Below the pieces are notes generated by a model, which did no database searches, had not been told where the DNA came from, and saw only the letters and a list, made by a program, of their open reading frames with translations. From assembly GCA_040367435.1 (NCBI GenBank), contig BAABWY010000004.1, positions 248,001 to 312,000 on the forward strand: a DNA stretch of 64,000 bases. The letters run 5' to 3'. Shown here piece by piece: positions 40,358 to 50,148 of this stretch. Numbering within the stretch: position 1 is the stretch's first letter; the number at the start of each line of letters is the position of its first letter. A program made the position numbers and the translations under genes. This stretch comes from Hyphomicrobiales bacterium 4NK60-0047b. Its GTDB lineage: Bacteria > Pseudomonadota > Alphaproteobacteria > Rhizobiales > HXMU1428-3.

Positions 40358-41126
40358 ATATGCTCTAATTCATAAAATTAGTTCTTCTCAACTTTCCGTA
40401 TGAAGATGAAAAAGCTAACCTTAGAGCGTTCTTTTCAAACTCTAAACCAGTCTTTTGTAATACTGGAAAATCAGCCTTATAGTTACACTGATTGAGTCTG
40501 GCAAGATATAAATAGATATTCTTTAACATTTGATGGCGTGTTTATTCGCCGCATCGAAATGCAGATCACTTTTTGCACATGTTTTTATGGAAATACAAGC
40601 CCTATTTCTTAAAATGATACAATTTTTTTATTGAGCCTGATGAAATAAATTTTAGATGAGAAGAAGTAAACGGGTATTTACTCATTAAAGAGGTGATTTT
40701 TGTGCCTTTTTTATTAATCTCGAAGCAATTGGATGCAGAGAATATAGATCAATGGGATTAATCCCATCCATAAATATAGGGGATCACCACCATTTTCGAC
40801 CCAGTAGGCTGCAGATAACCATAAAAATCCGGCTAATATAAGAAATTTAGACATTTTAACTCTCTTTCATTCTCAGAATGAAACAACATTTTAAATTTAT
40901 AAAAAGAGTTGCAATGGCTATGCCAATGATATCGATGTTTTTTCTGAATTTTGGCTGTTTTGAGAGAGATTTCTTATTCTGAAACTTGAAATGTATGAAT
41001 TCTTTCTACATGATAATATATTGAGATAAGAGAATGTTTGTTATAGGGTCTGCTTCTCTGCTCTCTCACAAATTTTGATTTTTAGCCTTTTTCACCACTT
41101 CCTGAAAGCTTCTGCGAGCCAATAGA
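40358..41126. other. 769-base intergenic region with a possible decayed small gene
   Basis: AT-rich, no RNA gene seen. On the minus strand an ATG at 40855 with a GAGAG ribosome site encodes MSKFLILAGFLWLSAAYW and stops after 23 codons. If one base of the C-run at about 40800-40803 were absent it would read on as a 46-residue membrane peptide to a TAA at 40714. A perfect 8-bp palindrome, TTTCATTC-TCA-GAATGAAA (40865-40883), lies just upstream. The promoter of the cysteine synthase gene must be near the right end. Confidence 0.4.
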
Positions 41127-42170
41127 ATGATAAATATAAAACAAGATGCCGCTCATGCGGTTGGCAATACTCCTTTGATCAAATTAAAGAAGGCCTCTGA
41201 ATTAACTGGGTGTACGATTTTAGGTAAAGCTGAGTTTATGAACCCTGGTCAATCAGTAAAAGACCGGGCTGCCCTTTCTATCATTCGGCAAGCTGAAAAA
41301 AAGGGCCTTCTTAAAAAGGGGGGAACGATTGTTGAGGGGACCGCTGGAAATACTGGCATTGGACTTACGGTTATTGGGCAAGCACTAGGCTATAAGAGTG
41401 TCATTGTTATTCCTGAAACGCAATCGGATGAAAAGAAACTAGCTATTCGCATGCTTGGTGCTGAATTGATTGAAGTGCCAGCGAAACCCTATAAAAACCC
41501 AAACAACTATATCAAATATTCTGAACGTCTAGCGGCTCACTTGAGTGAAACTCTTGAAGATGGGGTTTTATGGGCTAATCAATTTGATAATACTGACAAC
41601 AGGCTTGCTCATGTTGAAATGACTGGCCCTGAAGTTTGGGAGCAGACGAATGGCACCATTGATGGTTTTGCTTGTGCTGTAGGTACCGGTGGCACTCTTG
41701 GGGGTATGTCACTTGCTTTGAAAGAAAAAAACAAGGACGTTCAAATTGCTGTCGCAGATCCGTTTGGTTCAGCTATTTATAATTATTTTGTAAATGGTGA
41801 GCTAAAATCATCTGGAGATTCTATTACAGAGGGAATTGGCCAGGGCCGGGTTACTGAAAACTTGAAAGATATCGTGGTTGATCATGGTTTTCAGATTTCA
41901 GACACTGAGGCTTTGACACTTGTTTATGATCTTATTCAAGAAGAAGGGCTCTGTCTTGGTGGCTCTAGTGGAATTAATATTGGTGGCGCAATAAAACTTG
42001 CTCAAGAGATGGGGCCTGGGCATACAATCGTTACGATTTTATGTGACTATGGTAACCGATATGCGAGCAAAATTTTCAATCCTGAATTTTTGAAACAAAA
42101 GAACTTGCCAGTACCAAGTTGGATGAGCGGTCAGTCCTCTACTGAGATACCTTCTGTGTTTATTGACTAA
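41127..42170 (+). CDS. cysK: Cysteine synthase (O-acetylserine sulfhydrylase)
   Basis: PLP enzyme that makes cysteine from O-acetylserine and sulfide; 347 residues. The PLP lysine is Lys45 in NPGQSVKDRAAL, the substrate loop is EGTAGNTGIGL, the phosphate-binding loop GTGGTLGG and the serine of the pyridine site is in GLCLGGSSGIN. The chain is about 30 residues longer than E. coli CysK, matching the rhizobial form of this family. A ribosome site is weak. The sulfurtransferase gene follows on the same strand after about 180 bases, a plausible cysteine-sulfur pairing. Confidence 0.93.
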   Translation: MINIKQDAAHAVGNTPLIKLKKASELTGCTILGKAEFMNPGQSVKDRAALSIIRQAEKKGLLKKGGTIVEGTAGNTGIGLTVIGQALGYKSVIVIPETQSDEKKLAIRMLGAELIEVPAKPYKNPNNYIKYSERLAAHLSETLEDGVLWANQFDNTDNRLAHVEMTGPEVWEQTNGTIDGFACAVGTGGTLGGMSLALKEKNKDVQIAVADPFGSAIYNYFVNGELKSSGDSITEGIGQGRVTENLKDIVVDHGFQISDTEALTLVYDLIQEEGLCLGGSSGINIGGAIKLAQEMGPGHTIVTILCDYGNRYASKIFNPEFLKQKNLPVPSWMSGQSSTEIPSVFID

Positions 42171-42352
42171 TCTAAATTTAAGATTTGATTTGGGGTGTTA
42201 TCTCCCTCTATTAACTTATGTTTTATAAAAATACGGGCAAATTGTCCTTTATGCATAATCACCTCTTGACCTCAGCCTCATTTCGCGATGGTCTATAAAT
42301 ATGAATTGAGATTAAACTCAACGAAAAGATTTTGGGCTCTGGAGATGCACAT

Positions 42353-43207
42353 ATGGAACCTGCACTAAAATCCTGGTTTGTCGATACTGTTTGGTTGAAC
42401 TCACAATTAGGAGATCCTAATTTGGTTGTTTTTGATGCAACCTGGTATCTCCCTGGTACGCGAACGGATGCCCGACAACAATATTTAGAAGAACATATTC
42501 CGAATAGTTTGTTTTTTGATATTGATGACATCAGTGATTTAAACTCTCCTTTGCCACATATGTTACCGAACCCTATTAAATTTTCTTCTCGCATGCGCCG
42601 ACTTGGTGTTGGCGATGGTATGAAAATTGTTATTTATGATCATCTTGATCTCTTTAGTGCTGCACGAGCTTGGTGGATGTTTCGCATAATGGGAGTTACT
42701 GAAGTTTATGTTCTTGACGGAGGGATGCGTAAATGGACGGATGAGAACCGCCCTGTCGATGAATACCCTCACCGCCCGCGCATTGAACGGCATTTTACGG
42801 CCCGCCTCAACAGCACTATGTTGGCCTCCTTAGAGGATGTGCTTGATGCTCAAACAAATGGCTCAGCGCAAATTGTTGATGCCCGCCCTGAGGGCCGTTT
42901 TAAAGGCATTGACGATGAGCCTCGTTCTGGTGTTCGCCGCGGTCATATTCCGACATCGATTAATATTCCAAGAACCGAGTTCTTACATGAGAATGGTAGC
43001 TTTAAGACAAATGAAGAGGTTAAGGGCGTTTTCAATGACGCAGGTGTTGACTTAGATAAGCCGATAATAACCACTTGTGGCTCAGGCATTACTGCTGCGA
43101 TCCCATTACTTGCGCTAGCTCAGATTGGTCATGAAGATAATAAACTCTATGATGGTTCTTGGTCTGAATGGGGAGCTAATTCTCAACTCCCGATTGAAGT
43201 TGGTTAA
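42353..43207 (+). CDS. sseA: 3-mercaptopyruvate sulfurtransferase
   Basis: Tandem rhodanese-domain enzyme that transfers sulfur from mercaptopyruvate; 284 residues from the ATG at 42353, which follows GGAG by eight bases (an upstream TTG is rejected). The inactive first rhodanese domain spans about 10-135 and the active domain 160-280 with Cys242 in the loop CGSGITA, the serine-containing CGSGV/I form typical of mercaptopyruvate rather than thiosulfate sulfurtransferases. It ends in a strong terminator. Confidence 0.93.
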   Translation: MEPALKSWFVDTVWLNSQLGDPNLVVFDATWYLPGTRTDARQQYLEEHIPNSLFFDIDDISDLNSPLPHMLPNPIKFSSRMRRLGVGDGMKIVIYDHLDLFSAARAWWMFRIMGVTEVYVLDGGMRKWTDENRPVDEYPHRPRIERHFTARLNSTMLASLEDVLDAQTNGSAQIVDARPEGRFKGIDDEPRSGVRRGHIPTSINIPRTEFLHENGSFKTNEEVKGVFNDAGVDLDKPIITTCGSGITAAIPLLALAQIGHEDNKLYDGSWSEWGANSQLPIEVG

Positions 43208-43275
43208 GGGTGGTAGAATGCTTACTTCAATTAAAGATAAGTTCTGCTAATATATTTTTTGTACATTCTTAAATG

Positions 43276-43317
43276 AAAACCGCCCCTAAAATATCAATTT
43301 TAGGGGCGGTTTTTTTA
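43276..43317. terminator. Strong bidirectional terminator
   Basis: AAAACCGCCCCTAAAA pairs perfectly with TTTTAGGGGCGGTTTT around a 6-base loop, followed by a T-run on the plus strand and T-rich sequence on the minus strand. It serves both sseA and the converging nfeD gene. Confidence 0.92.
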
Positions 43318-43339
43318 CTTTGTTGCTTTTCAACGCGTT

Positions 43340-43789
43340 TTAAAGTTCTACTTTAAGAGTGTTCCCATCAAGCGCTACAACTTTAACAATTGTACCAACC
43401 TCTGCATCTTCACCTTTTACCATCCACTCACTATCACCAACCTTAACCTTGCCTTTACCATTTTCAATGGCCCTGGTCACTTTGAAAGATTGTCCAATTA
43501 ATTGTGCCCCTCTTTTGTGCAGTAAAGGTTGGTCTGAAGCTTCTTCATTCGATGAGTAGAGTTTGCGGCCGATGAGTACGCTAATAAGTGACGCTATTGC
43601 GAAAATTACCAGTTGAAACTCAAGCCCTATTGGCGCCAAAAACGATAAAACACCCGTTGCTATTGCTGCAGCGCCAAACCACAGCATAAAAGTGCCGGGC
43701 AACAGGACTTCAAGTCCTAGTAAAATACACCCAAGAATTAGCCAGCTCCATGGCCCTATATTCATGATATATGGAATTATATTTCCCAT
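43340..43789 (-). CDS. NfeD family membrane protein (short form)
   Basis: 149 residues: three or four membrane helices (about 10-80) and a C-terminal OB-fold domain (GQSFKVTRAIENGKGKVKVGDSEWMVKGED...). NfeD proteins partner SPFH/stomatin proteins, and this gene lies 61 bases after one on the same strand. This is the short form without a protease domain. AAGGAG precedes the ATG. Usually linked to membrane quality control; exact role unknown. Confidence 0.9.
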   Translation of the reverse strand: MGNIIPYIMNIGPWSWLILGCILLGLEVLLPGTFMLWFGAAAIATGVLSFLAPIGLEFQLVIFAIASLISVLIGRKLYSSNEEASDQPLLHKRGAQLIGQSFKVTRAIENGKGKVKVGDSEWMVKGEDAEVGTIVKVVALDGNTLKVEL

Positions 43790-43850
43790 TTCTCGCTCCT
43801 TAAAAAAGATAATTCATTTTTATAGATTTATAAGTTTCGAGATTATAGTT

Positions 43851-44804
43851 TTACGTTTTAGGTACGCTACCCGAGCTGTTTTTGTTCTTACTGTCGCTAA
43901 ATGCTTCTTTGGCTAGTTCGGCAATACCTGCAACAGAGCCAATCACAGAAGAGGCTTCTAAAGGCATCATCAGTACTTTTTGATTTGGAGAAGTTGCAAT
44001 ATCTTTTAAAGCTTCAACATATTTGGTGGCAACAAAGTAATTGATAGCTTGTACGTCTCCTTTACCAATAGCTTCCGATACCATTTGAGTAGCTTTTGCT
44101 TCAGCTTCGGCCTGACGTTCTCTTGCTTCGGCATCTCTGAAGGCTGCTTCTTTTCTACCTTCAGCTTCAAGAACGGCAGCTTGTTTTTCACCTTCAGCTC
44201 TTAGAATTTCTGATTGACGCTCACCTTCAGATTCAAGGATAGCTGCACGTTTTAGCCGTTCAGCTTTCATTTGGCGCGCCATTGCATCAACCAAGTCAGT
44301 CGGAGGTGCGATATCTTTAATTTCAATACGTGTAACTTTAACACCCCAAGGGTTTGTTGCTTCATCAACAATGTGTAATAGCCGCGCATTAATTTCATCA
44401 CGGTTTGAAAGGAGTTGGTCCAAATCCATTGAGCCCATAACCGTTCTAATGTTGGTCATGGTTAAATTTAAAATAGCGTTTTCTAGATAGTTTACTTCAT
44501 ATGAAGATTGCGCTGCGTCTAAAACTTGGAAGAAATTAACACCGTCAACCTTCACCATAGCATTATCTTTAGTGATGATTTCTTGACTTGGAACATCCAA
44601 GACACGTTCCATCATATTCACTTTGTGGCCAATTTGATCAACAAAGGGAGTTATAAGAGACAGACCCGGAGTTAAGGTTTTTGTATAACGACCAAATCTT
44701 TCAATCGTGTAGTTATGACCTTGTGGCACTATAACCACACCAGAATAGATGACAGATAGCACTAGAAGCACCATCACAATTAAGAAAATATCGACTACAC
44801 CCAT
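43851..44804 (-). CDS. SPFH/band 7 domain protein (QmcA/stomatin-like)
   Basis: 317 residues. One N-terminal membrane helix (about 5-25) is followed by a band 7 domain ([31 protein letters not shown]) and an alanine/glutamate-rich coiled coil (about 180-245) that drives oligomerisation. GAGGGAATGAT precedes the ATG. Together with NfeD downstream this is the standard two-gene membrane scaffold unit. Confidence 0.93.
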   Translation of the reverse strand: MGVVDIFLIVMVLLVLSVIYSGVVIVPQGHNYTIERFGRYTKTLTPGLSLITPFVDQIGHKVNMMERVLDVPSQEIITKDNAMVKVDGVNFFQVLDAAQSSYEVNYLENAILNLTMTNIRTVMGSMDLDQLLSNRDEINARLLHIVDEATNPWGVKVTRIEIKDIAPPTDLVDAMARQMKAERLKRAAILESEGERQSEILRAEGEKQAAVLEAEGRKEAAFRDAEARERQAEAEAKATQMVSEAIGKGDVQAINYFVATKYVEALKDIATSPNQKVLMMPLEASSVIGSVAGIAELAKEAFSDSKNKNSSGSVPKT

Positions 44805-45021
44805 TTTATCATTCCCTCTACGATATGATGTTTGGCCAGCTAGACCAACATGTATTGCTTATTCTCTAATCCGCTTTGTCCAATTTATGACAAACAATGG
44901 AAAACATATCTATTTGTTATATAGGTACACATGGACAAATTAAAAGAGTGTAACTACTTTCAATGAAATTCAACGCAAAAATGAATGTTATAGACCAGAT
45001 GTTCTTATGGTTATTTTAGTA

Positions 45022-46089
45022 TTAAGTCTCTACCCAGCCCCGCAATTCATTCTTGATAACTCCGGAGAGAACACGAATACTATCTTGGCTGTCGTTTAGA
45101 CAAGGTATGAGAGTAAAATTTTTACCACCATGTTCTTCGAATATTTCTCCAGCTTCCAATGCGATTTCTTCTAATGTTTCAACACAATCTGCTGAAAAAC
45201 CTGGGCAAACAACAGCTAGATTTTTCACACCATCCTTAGCTAGTTGTTCTATCGTTTTATCTGTATAGGGTTGGAGCCATTCTTCTTTACCAAATCTGGA
45301 TTGGAAAGTTAGCCTCAATTTATCTTCTGACCAGCCAAGACGTTCTCTGAGTAACCTGGTTGTTTTGGCGCATTGACAATGATAGGGGTCACCGGCATCA
45401 AAGTATCTTTGTGGCAAACCATGGAAAGAGGCAATCACCAAATCTGGTGTCCATTCCATTTCAGCAATGTGGTCCTGAATTGAATCTGCCAAAGCTTCTA
45501 TATAATCAGGATCTTCAAAATACGGTGGGACAACGCGAACAGTTGGTTGCCAACGCATTTCTTTCAATGCGTCAAAAGCTTTGTCACAGGCTGTTGCCGT
45601 TGTGGCTGCTGCATATTGAGGGTAGAGAGGGAACAGTAAAATTCTGTCACACCCCTGCTCTTGCAGTTTTTCAATGCCAGCTTTGGTTGATGGGTTGCCG
45701 TATCTCATTCCCCATTCAATCACTACATCATCATGCTCACTAAAGTCTCGGGCAATTTTTTCTGCCTGGCTTCGAGTGATAGTTTTTAGCGGACTTTCGT
45801 CTTTTTCTTTATTCCAAATGGATTTGTAAGCTTCACCAGATGCGGTTGGTCGTTTTGTCAAAATAATGAAATTTAAAATAAACCACCAGAGTAACCTTGG
45901 AGCTTCAATCACACGGCTGTCAGACAAGAACTCTTTCAAATAACGACGCATTGAGAAATAATCTGTTGCGTCAGGGGTTCCGAGATTGACGATAAGGACA
46001 CCAACTTTGCGGCGCTTAATTTGTGGATGCCCGCTTGGCGTGAACTTCATTGGGTCTTGCTGTTTCGTAAAGGATCGACGGTGCCGCAC
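45022..46089 (-). CDS. hemH: Ferrochelatase
   Basis: Inserts ferrous iron into protoporphyrin IX, the last step of protoheme synthesis. KVGVLIVNLGTPDATDYFSMRRYLKEFLSD begins the catalytic domain; the active-site histidine is in IASFHGLPQRYF and the conserved glutamate in VVCPGFSADCVETLEEI. The start is a GTG at 46087-46089 supported by GGAGG six bases upstream, giving 355 residues; the in-frame ATG 13 codons later has no good ribosome site but would also give a complete enzyme. A near-palindrome AAACGGCCGTTT (46132-46143) lies about 40 bases upstream. Confidence 0.94.
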   Translation of the reverse strand: MRHRRSFTKQQDPMKFTPSGHPQIKRRKVGVLIVNLGTPDATDYFSMRRYLKEFLSDSRVIEAPRLLWWFILNFIILTKRPTASGEAYKSIWNKEKDESPLKTITRSQAEKIARDFSEHDDVVIEWGMRYGNPSTKAGIEKLQEQGCDRILLFPLYPQYAAATTATACDKAFDALKEMRWQPTVRVVPPYFEDPDYIEALADSIQDHIAEMEWTPDLVIASFHGLPQRYFDAGDPYHCQCAKTTRLLRERLGWSEDKLRLTFQSRFGKEEWLQPYTDKTIEQLAKDGVKNLAVVCPGFSADCVETLEEIALEAGEIFEEHGGKNFTLIPCLNDSQDSIRVLSGVIKNELRGWVET

Positions 46090-46300
46090 AAAGCGCCTCC
46101 ATTAGCTTGCGAGCTTCCAGCGGTAAAGATTAAACGGCCGTTTGAATCGCACTTATTTTAGTTATTTTACTGATTTGCATAAAACTAGCTAATGATGCCG
46201 TAAAACCCAAGAACTATCTGAAGCTTTGCAAGTGTTATTTGCATCTTTTCAGTGATTTATCAGCTATTTTAGTGTTACTAGTTCGGTCTTGCCTAATTAA

Positions 46301-47506
46301 TTAACCAGCAAAGTAAATTCCGTAGGCAATGACCAACGCGGGCAGCGCGCTATAAAGGGTAGCTAAGATTGCAGCTTTTGGTGCTAATGCGATGGCTGGG
46401 AAGAGTGCATCACCATCATTGGCGATTGCATTACCATAAAGAGCGGCGATTGGGACAACGCCATTTAGGTACATGGTTACAACAACAATTTGCGGACCGC
46501 ATCCTGGGATAAAACCAATAAGAATTGCGACTAACGGGACAAATGGGGCCCATGTTTGGAACCAGGTTTCAATCCCGCTGCCTGTGAAATGAACACCCAG
46601 TTCGTAGGCAAGAAAACCAAAGACCACCCAAGATGTGACGAAGTTTGTATCTTTCATCACACGTTTCAACATTGATGACTGACCGTTTATGTCAGTTACT
46701 TCCTGACCAACGTGTCCTTGATCTGGAGATGAAAAAGCCCATAGTGTTAGACAAAGCAAAGCGCCTGCTGCACCGATCCATAATGTTGGTTCATGGGCTG
46801 CGAGAGTTGCTCCAAAAAAAGCATCAACATCAACCAAAAATGCAAGAGCAAGACCAATTGCAATTGATGGAATTAAAATTGCGAGCCAAATATGATTTAG
46901 AAAATCCAGTGAGAAAGGTTTTTTCTCTTTATTGGCTTCGAGTTTCTCTTTTGCAGCTTTATTCTCATATTCTTCTTTAGATGGGCGCATAAAGTCTTGC
47001 CCGTGAATATAATCGATTACCCAGCCAGCTAATGTGCCGCAAACAAAACCAGTGGCAAGCACTGCAGCGCCCGTTAATGGTTCGCGTGCAAGCAAGAGGA
47101 ATGCAGCATCACCCATAGTCGAAATTAAAACAGCAACGACAGAGCCAAATGAGATACTGCCTTTTGTGTACTGGGTAACAACAATGATGGCGCCGCCACA
47201 ACCTGGTAATGCACCTAAAAAAGACGCGATGGGGGCTTGCCATTGTTTGGCGCCTGCCATTTTTTGCCCTAAATCGACACCGAGACCTCTTTCTAGCATA
47301 TAAAATACAGCCAGTGTTGCTGCAACAAAGACTGTAACGGCTAGATAGGCGTCTGACATAGCGCCTAAGATGAGGGGACGTAGTTCTGATGAAAACATCA
47401 TCAGGCTTAACAGGATGATTAATAACAAACGATTTGGATGAGCAAAATGCTTTAAGCCTGTCCACTCAAGAGCTAATCTACTTGTTCTTAATACGAGTTC
47501 GGTCAT
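46301..47506 (-). CDS. Putative heavy-metal/manganese exporter (ArsP_2-like, 10-TM)
   Basis: About 401 residues, around ten membrane helices in two halves. Each half contains a matching motif: GALPGCGGAIIVVTQYTKG with TMGDAAFLLLA, and GFIPGCGPQIVVVTMYLNG with ANDGDALFPA. This duplicated PGCG layout is that of the putative 10-TM heavy-metal exporter family (annotated elsewhere as a putative manganese transporter). The middle is a charged cytoplasmic loop (about 165-205) and a histidine cluster near 280. The ATG at 47504-47506 follows AGGG. Substrate is not proven by sequence. Confidence 0.75.
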   Translation of the reverse strand: MTELVLRTSRLALEWTGLKHFAHPNRLLLIILLSLMMFSSELRPLILGAMSDAYLAVTVFVAATLAVFYMLERGLGVDLGQKMAGAKQWQAPIASFLGALPGCGGAIIVVTQYTKGSISFGSVVAVLISTMGDAAFLLLAREPLTGAAVLATGFVCGTLAGWVIDYIHGQDFMRPSKEEYENKAAKEKLEANKEKKPFSLDFLNHIWLAILIPSIAIGLALAFLVDVDAFFGATLAAHEPTLWIGAAGALLCLTLWAFSSPDQGHVGQEVTDINGQSSMLKRVMKDTNFVTSWVVFGFLAYELGVHFTGSGIETWFQTWAPFVPLVAILIGFIPGCGPQIVVVTMYLNGVVPIAALYGNAIANDGDALFPAIALAPKAAILATLYSALPALVIAYGIYFAG

Positions 47507-47603
47507 TAATATTGCCCTGCTAAATTTGATCTCGTTCGAAATGTGCTGTCTCACATTTATTTTTGCGAACACTGCTTTTTGTTTTATCTAATCTAGGATA
47601 TAA

Positions 47604-47624
47604 TGCAATTAGGAATGATTTGCA
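47604..47624. promoter_or_regulatory. Inverted repeat upstream of the PGCG-motif exporter gene
   Basis: TGCAA (47604-47608) and TTGCA (47620-47624) flank an 11-base AT-rich centre, about 100 bases before the exporter start. It resembles Fur-family (Mur/Fur) operator half-sites, which would fit metal control, but five-base arms can arise by chance. Confidence 0.35.
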
Positions 47625-47689
47625 ACTAGCTATTTTATAAAACTTTCGTGAACCTCTATAATTTAGCTTTGTGAATGTGGAAAAACTTT

Positions 47690-49420
47690 CTAGATGGCTG
47701 CATCTAAACCGAGTATCAACTGAGGAAATAGCCAGCATGCCGTTAGGATCATAATATGAAAGAGTATATAAGGGATATTTGCTTGATAGGTTTGCGACTT
47801 CAACAACTGTAGTGATGTTTGAGTTTTTACTTCTTTTTCGACTTCATTCATCGAAAGAGTATAAAAGCCAAGCGTCTGCAGAGTTATAATTATGACAACT
47901 CCAAGCCAAACTATATTGAGCTCTGTTCCTACCGTTTTTGCAAAAAAAAGTACATTAGGCAGCAAAATTGGAACCGTTATTAATAGCGCAACAAAGGGTG
48001 TAAAGACTTTGGCTATAAAAAGAACTGTCAAGATGCTGGCTATAATGGCAAGATTTAAATTTCCCGCAAAATTATCATAAAACAGTTTTACTAATTGATC
48101 TCCGCCTAGCCCCTTGAACACTATAATATAAAGAAGCGCTGCAATGAACAGTGTTATCAACTTGGAAGAATGCTCAAGAGTGTCTAACAAAATTTCACTC
48201 ATAAAGGAGTAAGGCGGAGATGATATTTCATTTATATGCACCTTCATGAGAGCCTGAACAACACTGTAAATACCATAAGCAATATACCCTACGAAAAATA
48301 CTGATATTGCTAACACTGCTCCATTCAATGGAGATAATTCAAATTTATTTACCTCAAGAAGAAACAACTTACTAATGAGACATAAGCTTAAGAATGAAAT
48401 CACTGTATTGAGGTATATGTGTTTTTTTTCTGGCGCTAATTTATAAGCCGCGAGGAAAATTGAGCCGATTGCGGCAATAGCAGCTACCTCGACGATTGGT
48501 AATTTCATTAACAACAAAGAAGTCAGCACAATGGTCACGAAAATTCCCGGAGCCAAGATGGTTTTTATAAGTTCTTTTTTACTTGATGATTTTACTTCCT
48601 GCTCTTTTTCAATGTTCTTAAAAACATAATCATTGGGATATTTGAACATGAGACAGAGTTGGAAGAAACAATAGAGAAAAACAAATAAGAAACCAGGTAC
48701 AAGAGCACCGATAAAGAAATCCGATGATGCATATTTTGTTATTTCTTCTCCTAAACCCAACGACTGTTTATCCAACAAACCATTAGATGAACCACTCAAT
48801 GAACGTCCTAATGAACCAGGGGCTGTTGTTAGCACTTCTGCCACCAGCAGCAGCATGACTGTAATTGGAATAAAACTTGGCCTACTTAACGGTCCTTTAG
48901 AAAATTGTGAAACAATTGATTTTTTTTCAAGTAAATGATGGTTTTTTGTTTTTAATAACTGAGGTAATCTTAAGGCGACGTGCGGTGCAAATAGTATGCA
49001 GATGATGACTGCAATTCCTGAAACAAGAATGTCCATCAATGATACAGTAAACAACATCGCTTCAGATTTTTGTCGCCAATGCTCAATGAATTTTTGAATT
49101 AAATTTTCGGCTATGAATGCTCGCTCTATGATAACTGCTGTAAAGAGAAATAGTGGCAGGGCCAACAGAGTATTGCTTGTAAATATTTTTTCGAGCATAG
49201 GGGCAAATGACGTAAAAATTTCCCCGTTCATACCGCCAGTCACCAGAGCGTAGACAGCAAACAAAATAGCTACACCAACAAGCCCGAAGGCTACTGGAAA
49301 ACCGGAGTAAATTACAGCTCCACTCACAATTAGCAGAAACAGTGCCCCTGCCCCGTCTTGCCAAGACATTAAGAATAGGGAGGATGTAAAATAGTCAAAA
49401 CTAGAATATATCAATTCCAT
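47690..49420 (-). CDS. TRAP transporter large permease (DctM-like)
   Basis: Membrane subunit of a tripartite ATP-independent periplasmic transporter that uses an ion gradient. 576 residues with about 14 helices. N-terminal SGAVIYSGFPVAFGLVGVAILFAVYALVTGG and LLALPLFLFTAVIIERA are typical DctM sequence. It is about 150 residues longer than the usual 425, with an expanded middle (about 195-370). GGGGAATAGG precedes the ATG inside the end of the small-permease gene. No solute-binding protein gene lies beside it, so the substrate is unknown. Confidence 0.85.
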   Translation of the reverse strand: MELIYSSFDYFTSSLFLMSWQDGAGALFLLIVSGAVIYSGFPVAFGLVGVAILFAVYALVTGGMNGEIFTSFAPMLEKIFTSNTLLALPLFLFTAVIIERAFIAENLIQKFIEHWRQKSEAMLFTVSLMDILVSGIAVIICILFAPHVALRLPQLLKTKNHHLLEKKSIVSQFSKGPLSRPSFIPITVMLLLVAEVLTTAPGSLGRSLSGSSNGLLDKQSLGLGEEITKYASSDFFIGALVPGFLFVFLYCFFQLCLMFKYPNDYVFKNIEKEQEVKSSSKKELIKTILAPGIFVTIVLTSLLLMKLPIVEVAAIAAIGSIFLAAYKLAPEKKHIYLNTVISFLSLCLISKLFLLEVNKFELSPLNGAVLAISVFFVGYIAYGIYSVVQALMKVHINEISSPPYSFMSEILLDTLEHSSKLITLFIAALLYIIVFKGLGGDQLVKLFYDNFAGNLNLAIIASILTVLFIAKVFTPFVALLITVPILLPNVLFFAKTVGTELNIVWLGVVIIITLQTLGFYTLSMNEVEKEVKTQTSLQLLKSQTYQANIPYILFHIMILTACWLFPQLILGLDAAI

Positions 49421-49426
49421 ATTGGC

Positions 49427-50005
49427 CTATTCCCCTCTACTCTCGTTTAAAATCTTTTCAAAATTTTCTGATTTTAACTGATGCAAAGTTAGTGCTGCTT
49501 TACAGGCTAGTGATATGGCTGCGAGTGCTGTTAGTTGTGTGAAAATTATGGTGACTGAAATAAAAGCACTTAAGCTCATTATTCTTAACGATGATGGGTC
49601 TGTGAAAGCTTCTAGTGAAAATTGGAATTGGTGCTGATGCAACTCATTCAGAAAATAGCTCCATGTAAGACCAAATATTAGGGCTGCTGTAGGAATAACA
49701 AAAAACAGAGCTCCTATCATATTTATTGCCGCTTGTTTTTGTTGTGATGCTTTTTTGATAAAACCGTCTAGTTTTAGATGTTTATTTGAGAGCAGATTGT
49801 GCGAACAACTTGCCATCACTAGAAGCCCGAGAGAAAGCATATTTAGTTCAAAAAATGCGATCAATTTTATACCGAAAATATTTTTTAGAATTAGCCATGT
49901 GAACTGAGCTAGGATCATGAATAAAATGATCCAGGAAGAAATTCTACCTGCTTTGACCGTGAGGTCATCAATATTCTTGCTGACCCGTTCAAAAAATTTC
50001 AGCAA
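49427..50005 (-). CDS. TRAP transporter small permease (DctQ-like)
   Basis: 192 residues with four membrane helices, the layout of DctQ subunits. Sequence identity to the family is loose (WIILFMILAQFTWLILKNIFGI, LLVMASCSHNLLSNKHLKLDGF). The start is a TTG at 50003-50005 with a weak AGAAAG ribosome site; no better in-frame ATG exists upstream. The stop is six bases from the large-permease start, so the two are coupled. Confidence 0.75.
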   Translation of the reverse strand: MLKFFERVSKNIDDLTVKAGRISSWIILFMILAQFTWLILKNIFGIKLIAFFELNMLSLGLLVMASCSHNLLSNKHLKLDGFIKKASQQKQAAINMIGALFFVIPTAALIFGLTWSYFLNELHQHQFQFSLEAFTDPSSLRIMSLSAFISVTIIFTQLTALAAISLACKAALTLHQLKSENFEKILNESRGE

Positions 50006-50148
50006 CGCATTACTTTCTACTAAATCGACACATAGGCAGCTCTTAATTTAAAGCCGTTGATGTTTTTATGCATCTCATTTTGAGTTTTAATAAAACCCAT
50101 GTTTGCTCAACCTAATAAACAAGCTGGCTAAGAATACTAACTGGCACT

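Noticed and set aside
40714-40855. Calling a 46-residue membrane peptide here
   Set aside because: The frame is broken by a stop after 23 codons as written; recorded as a possible decayed or misread gene instead of a CDS.
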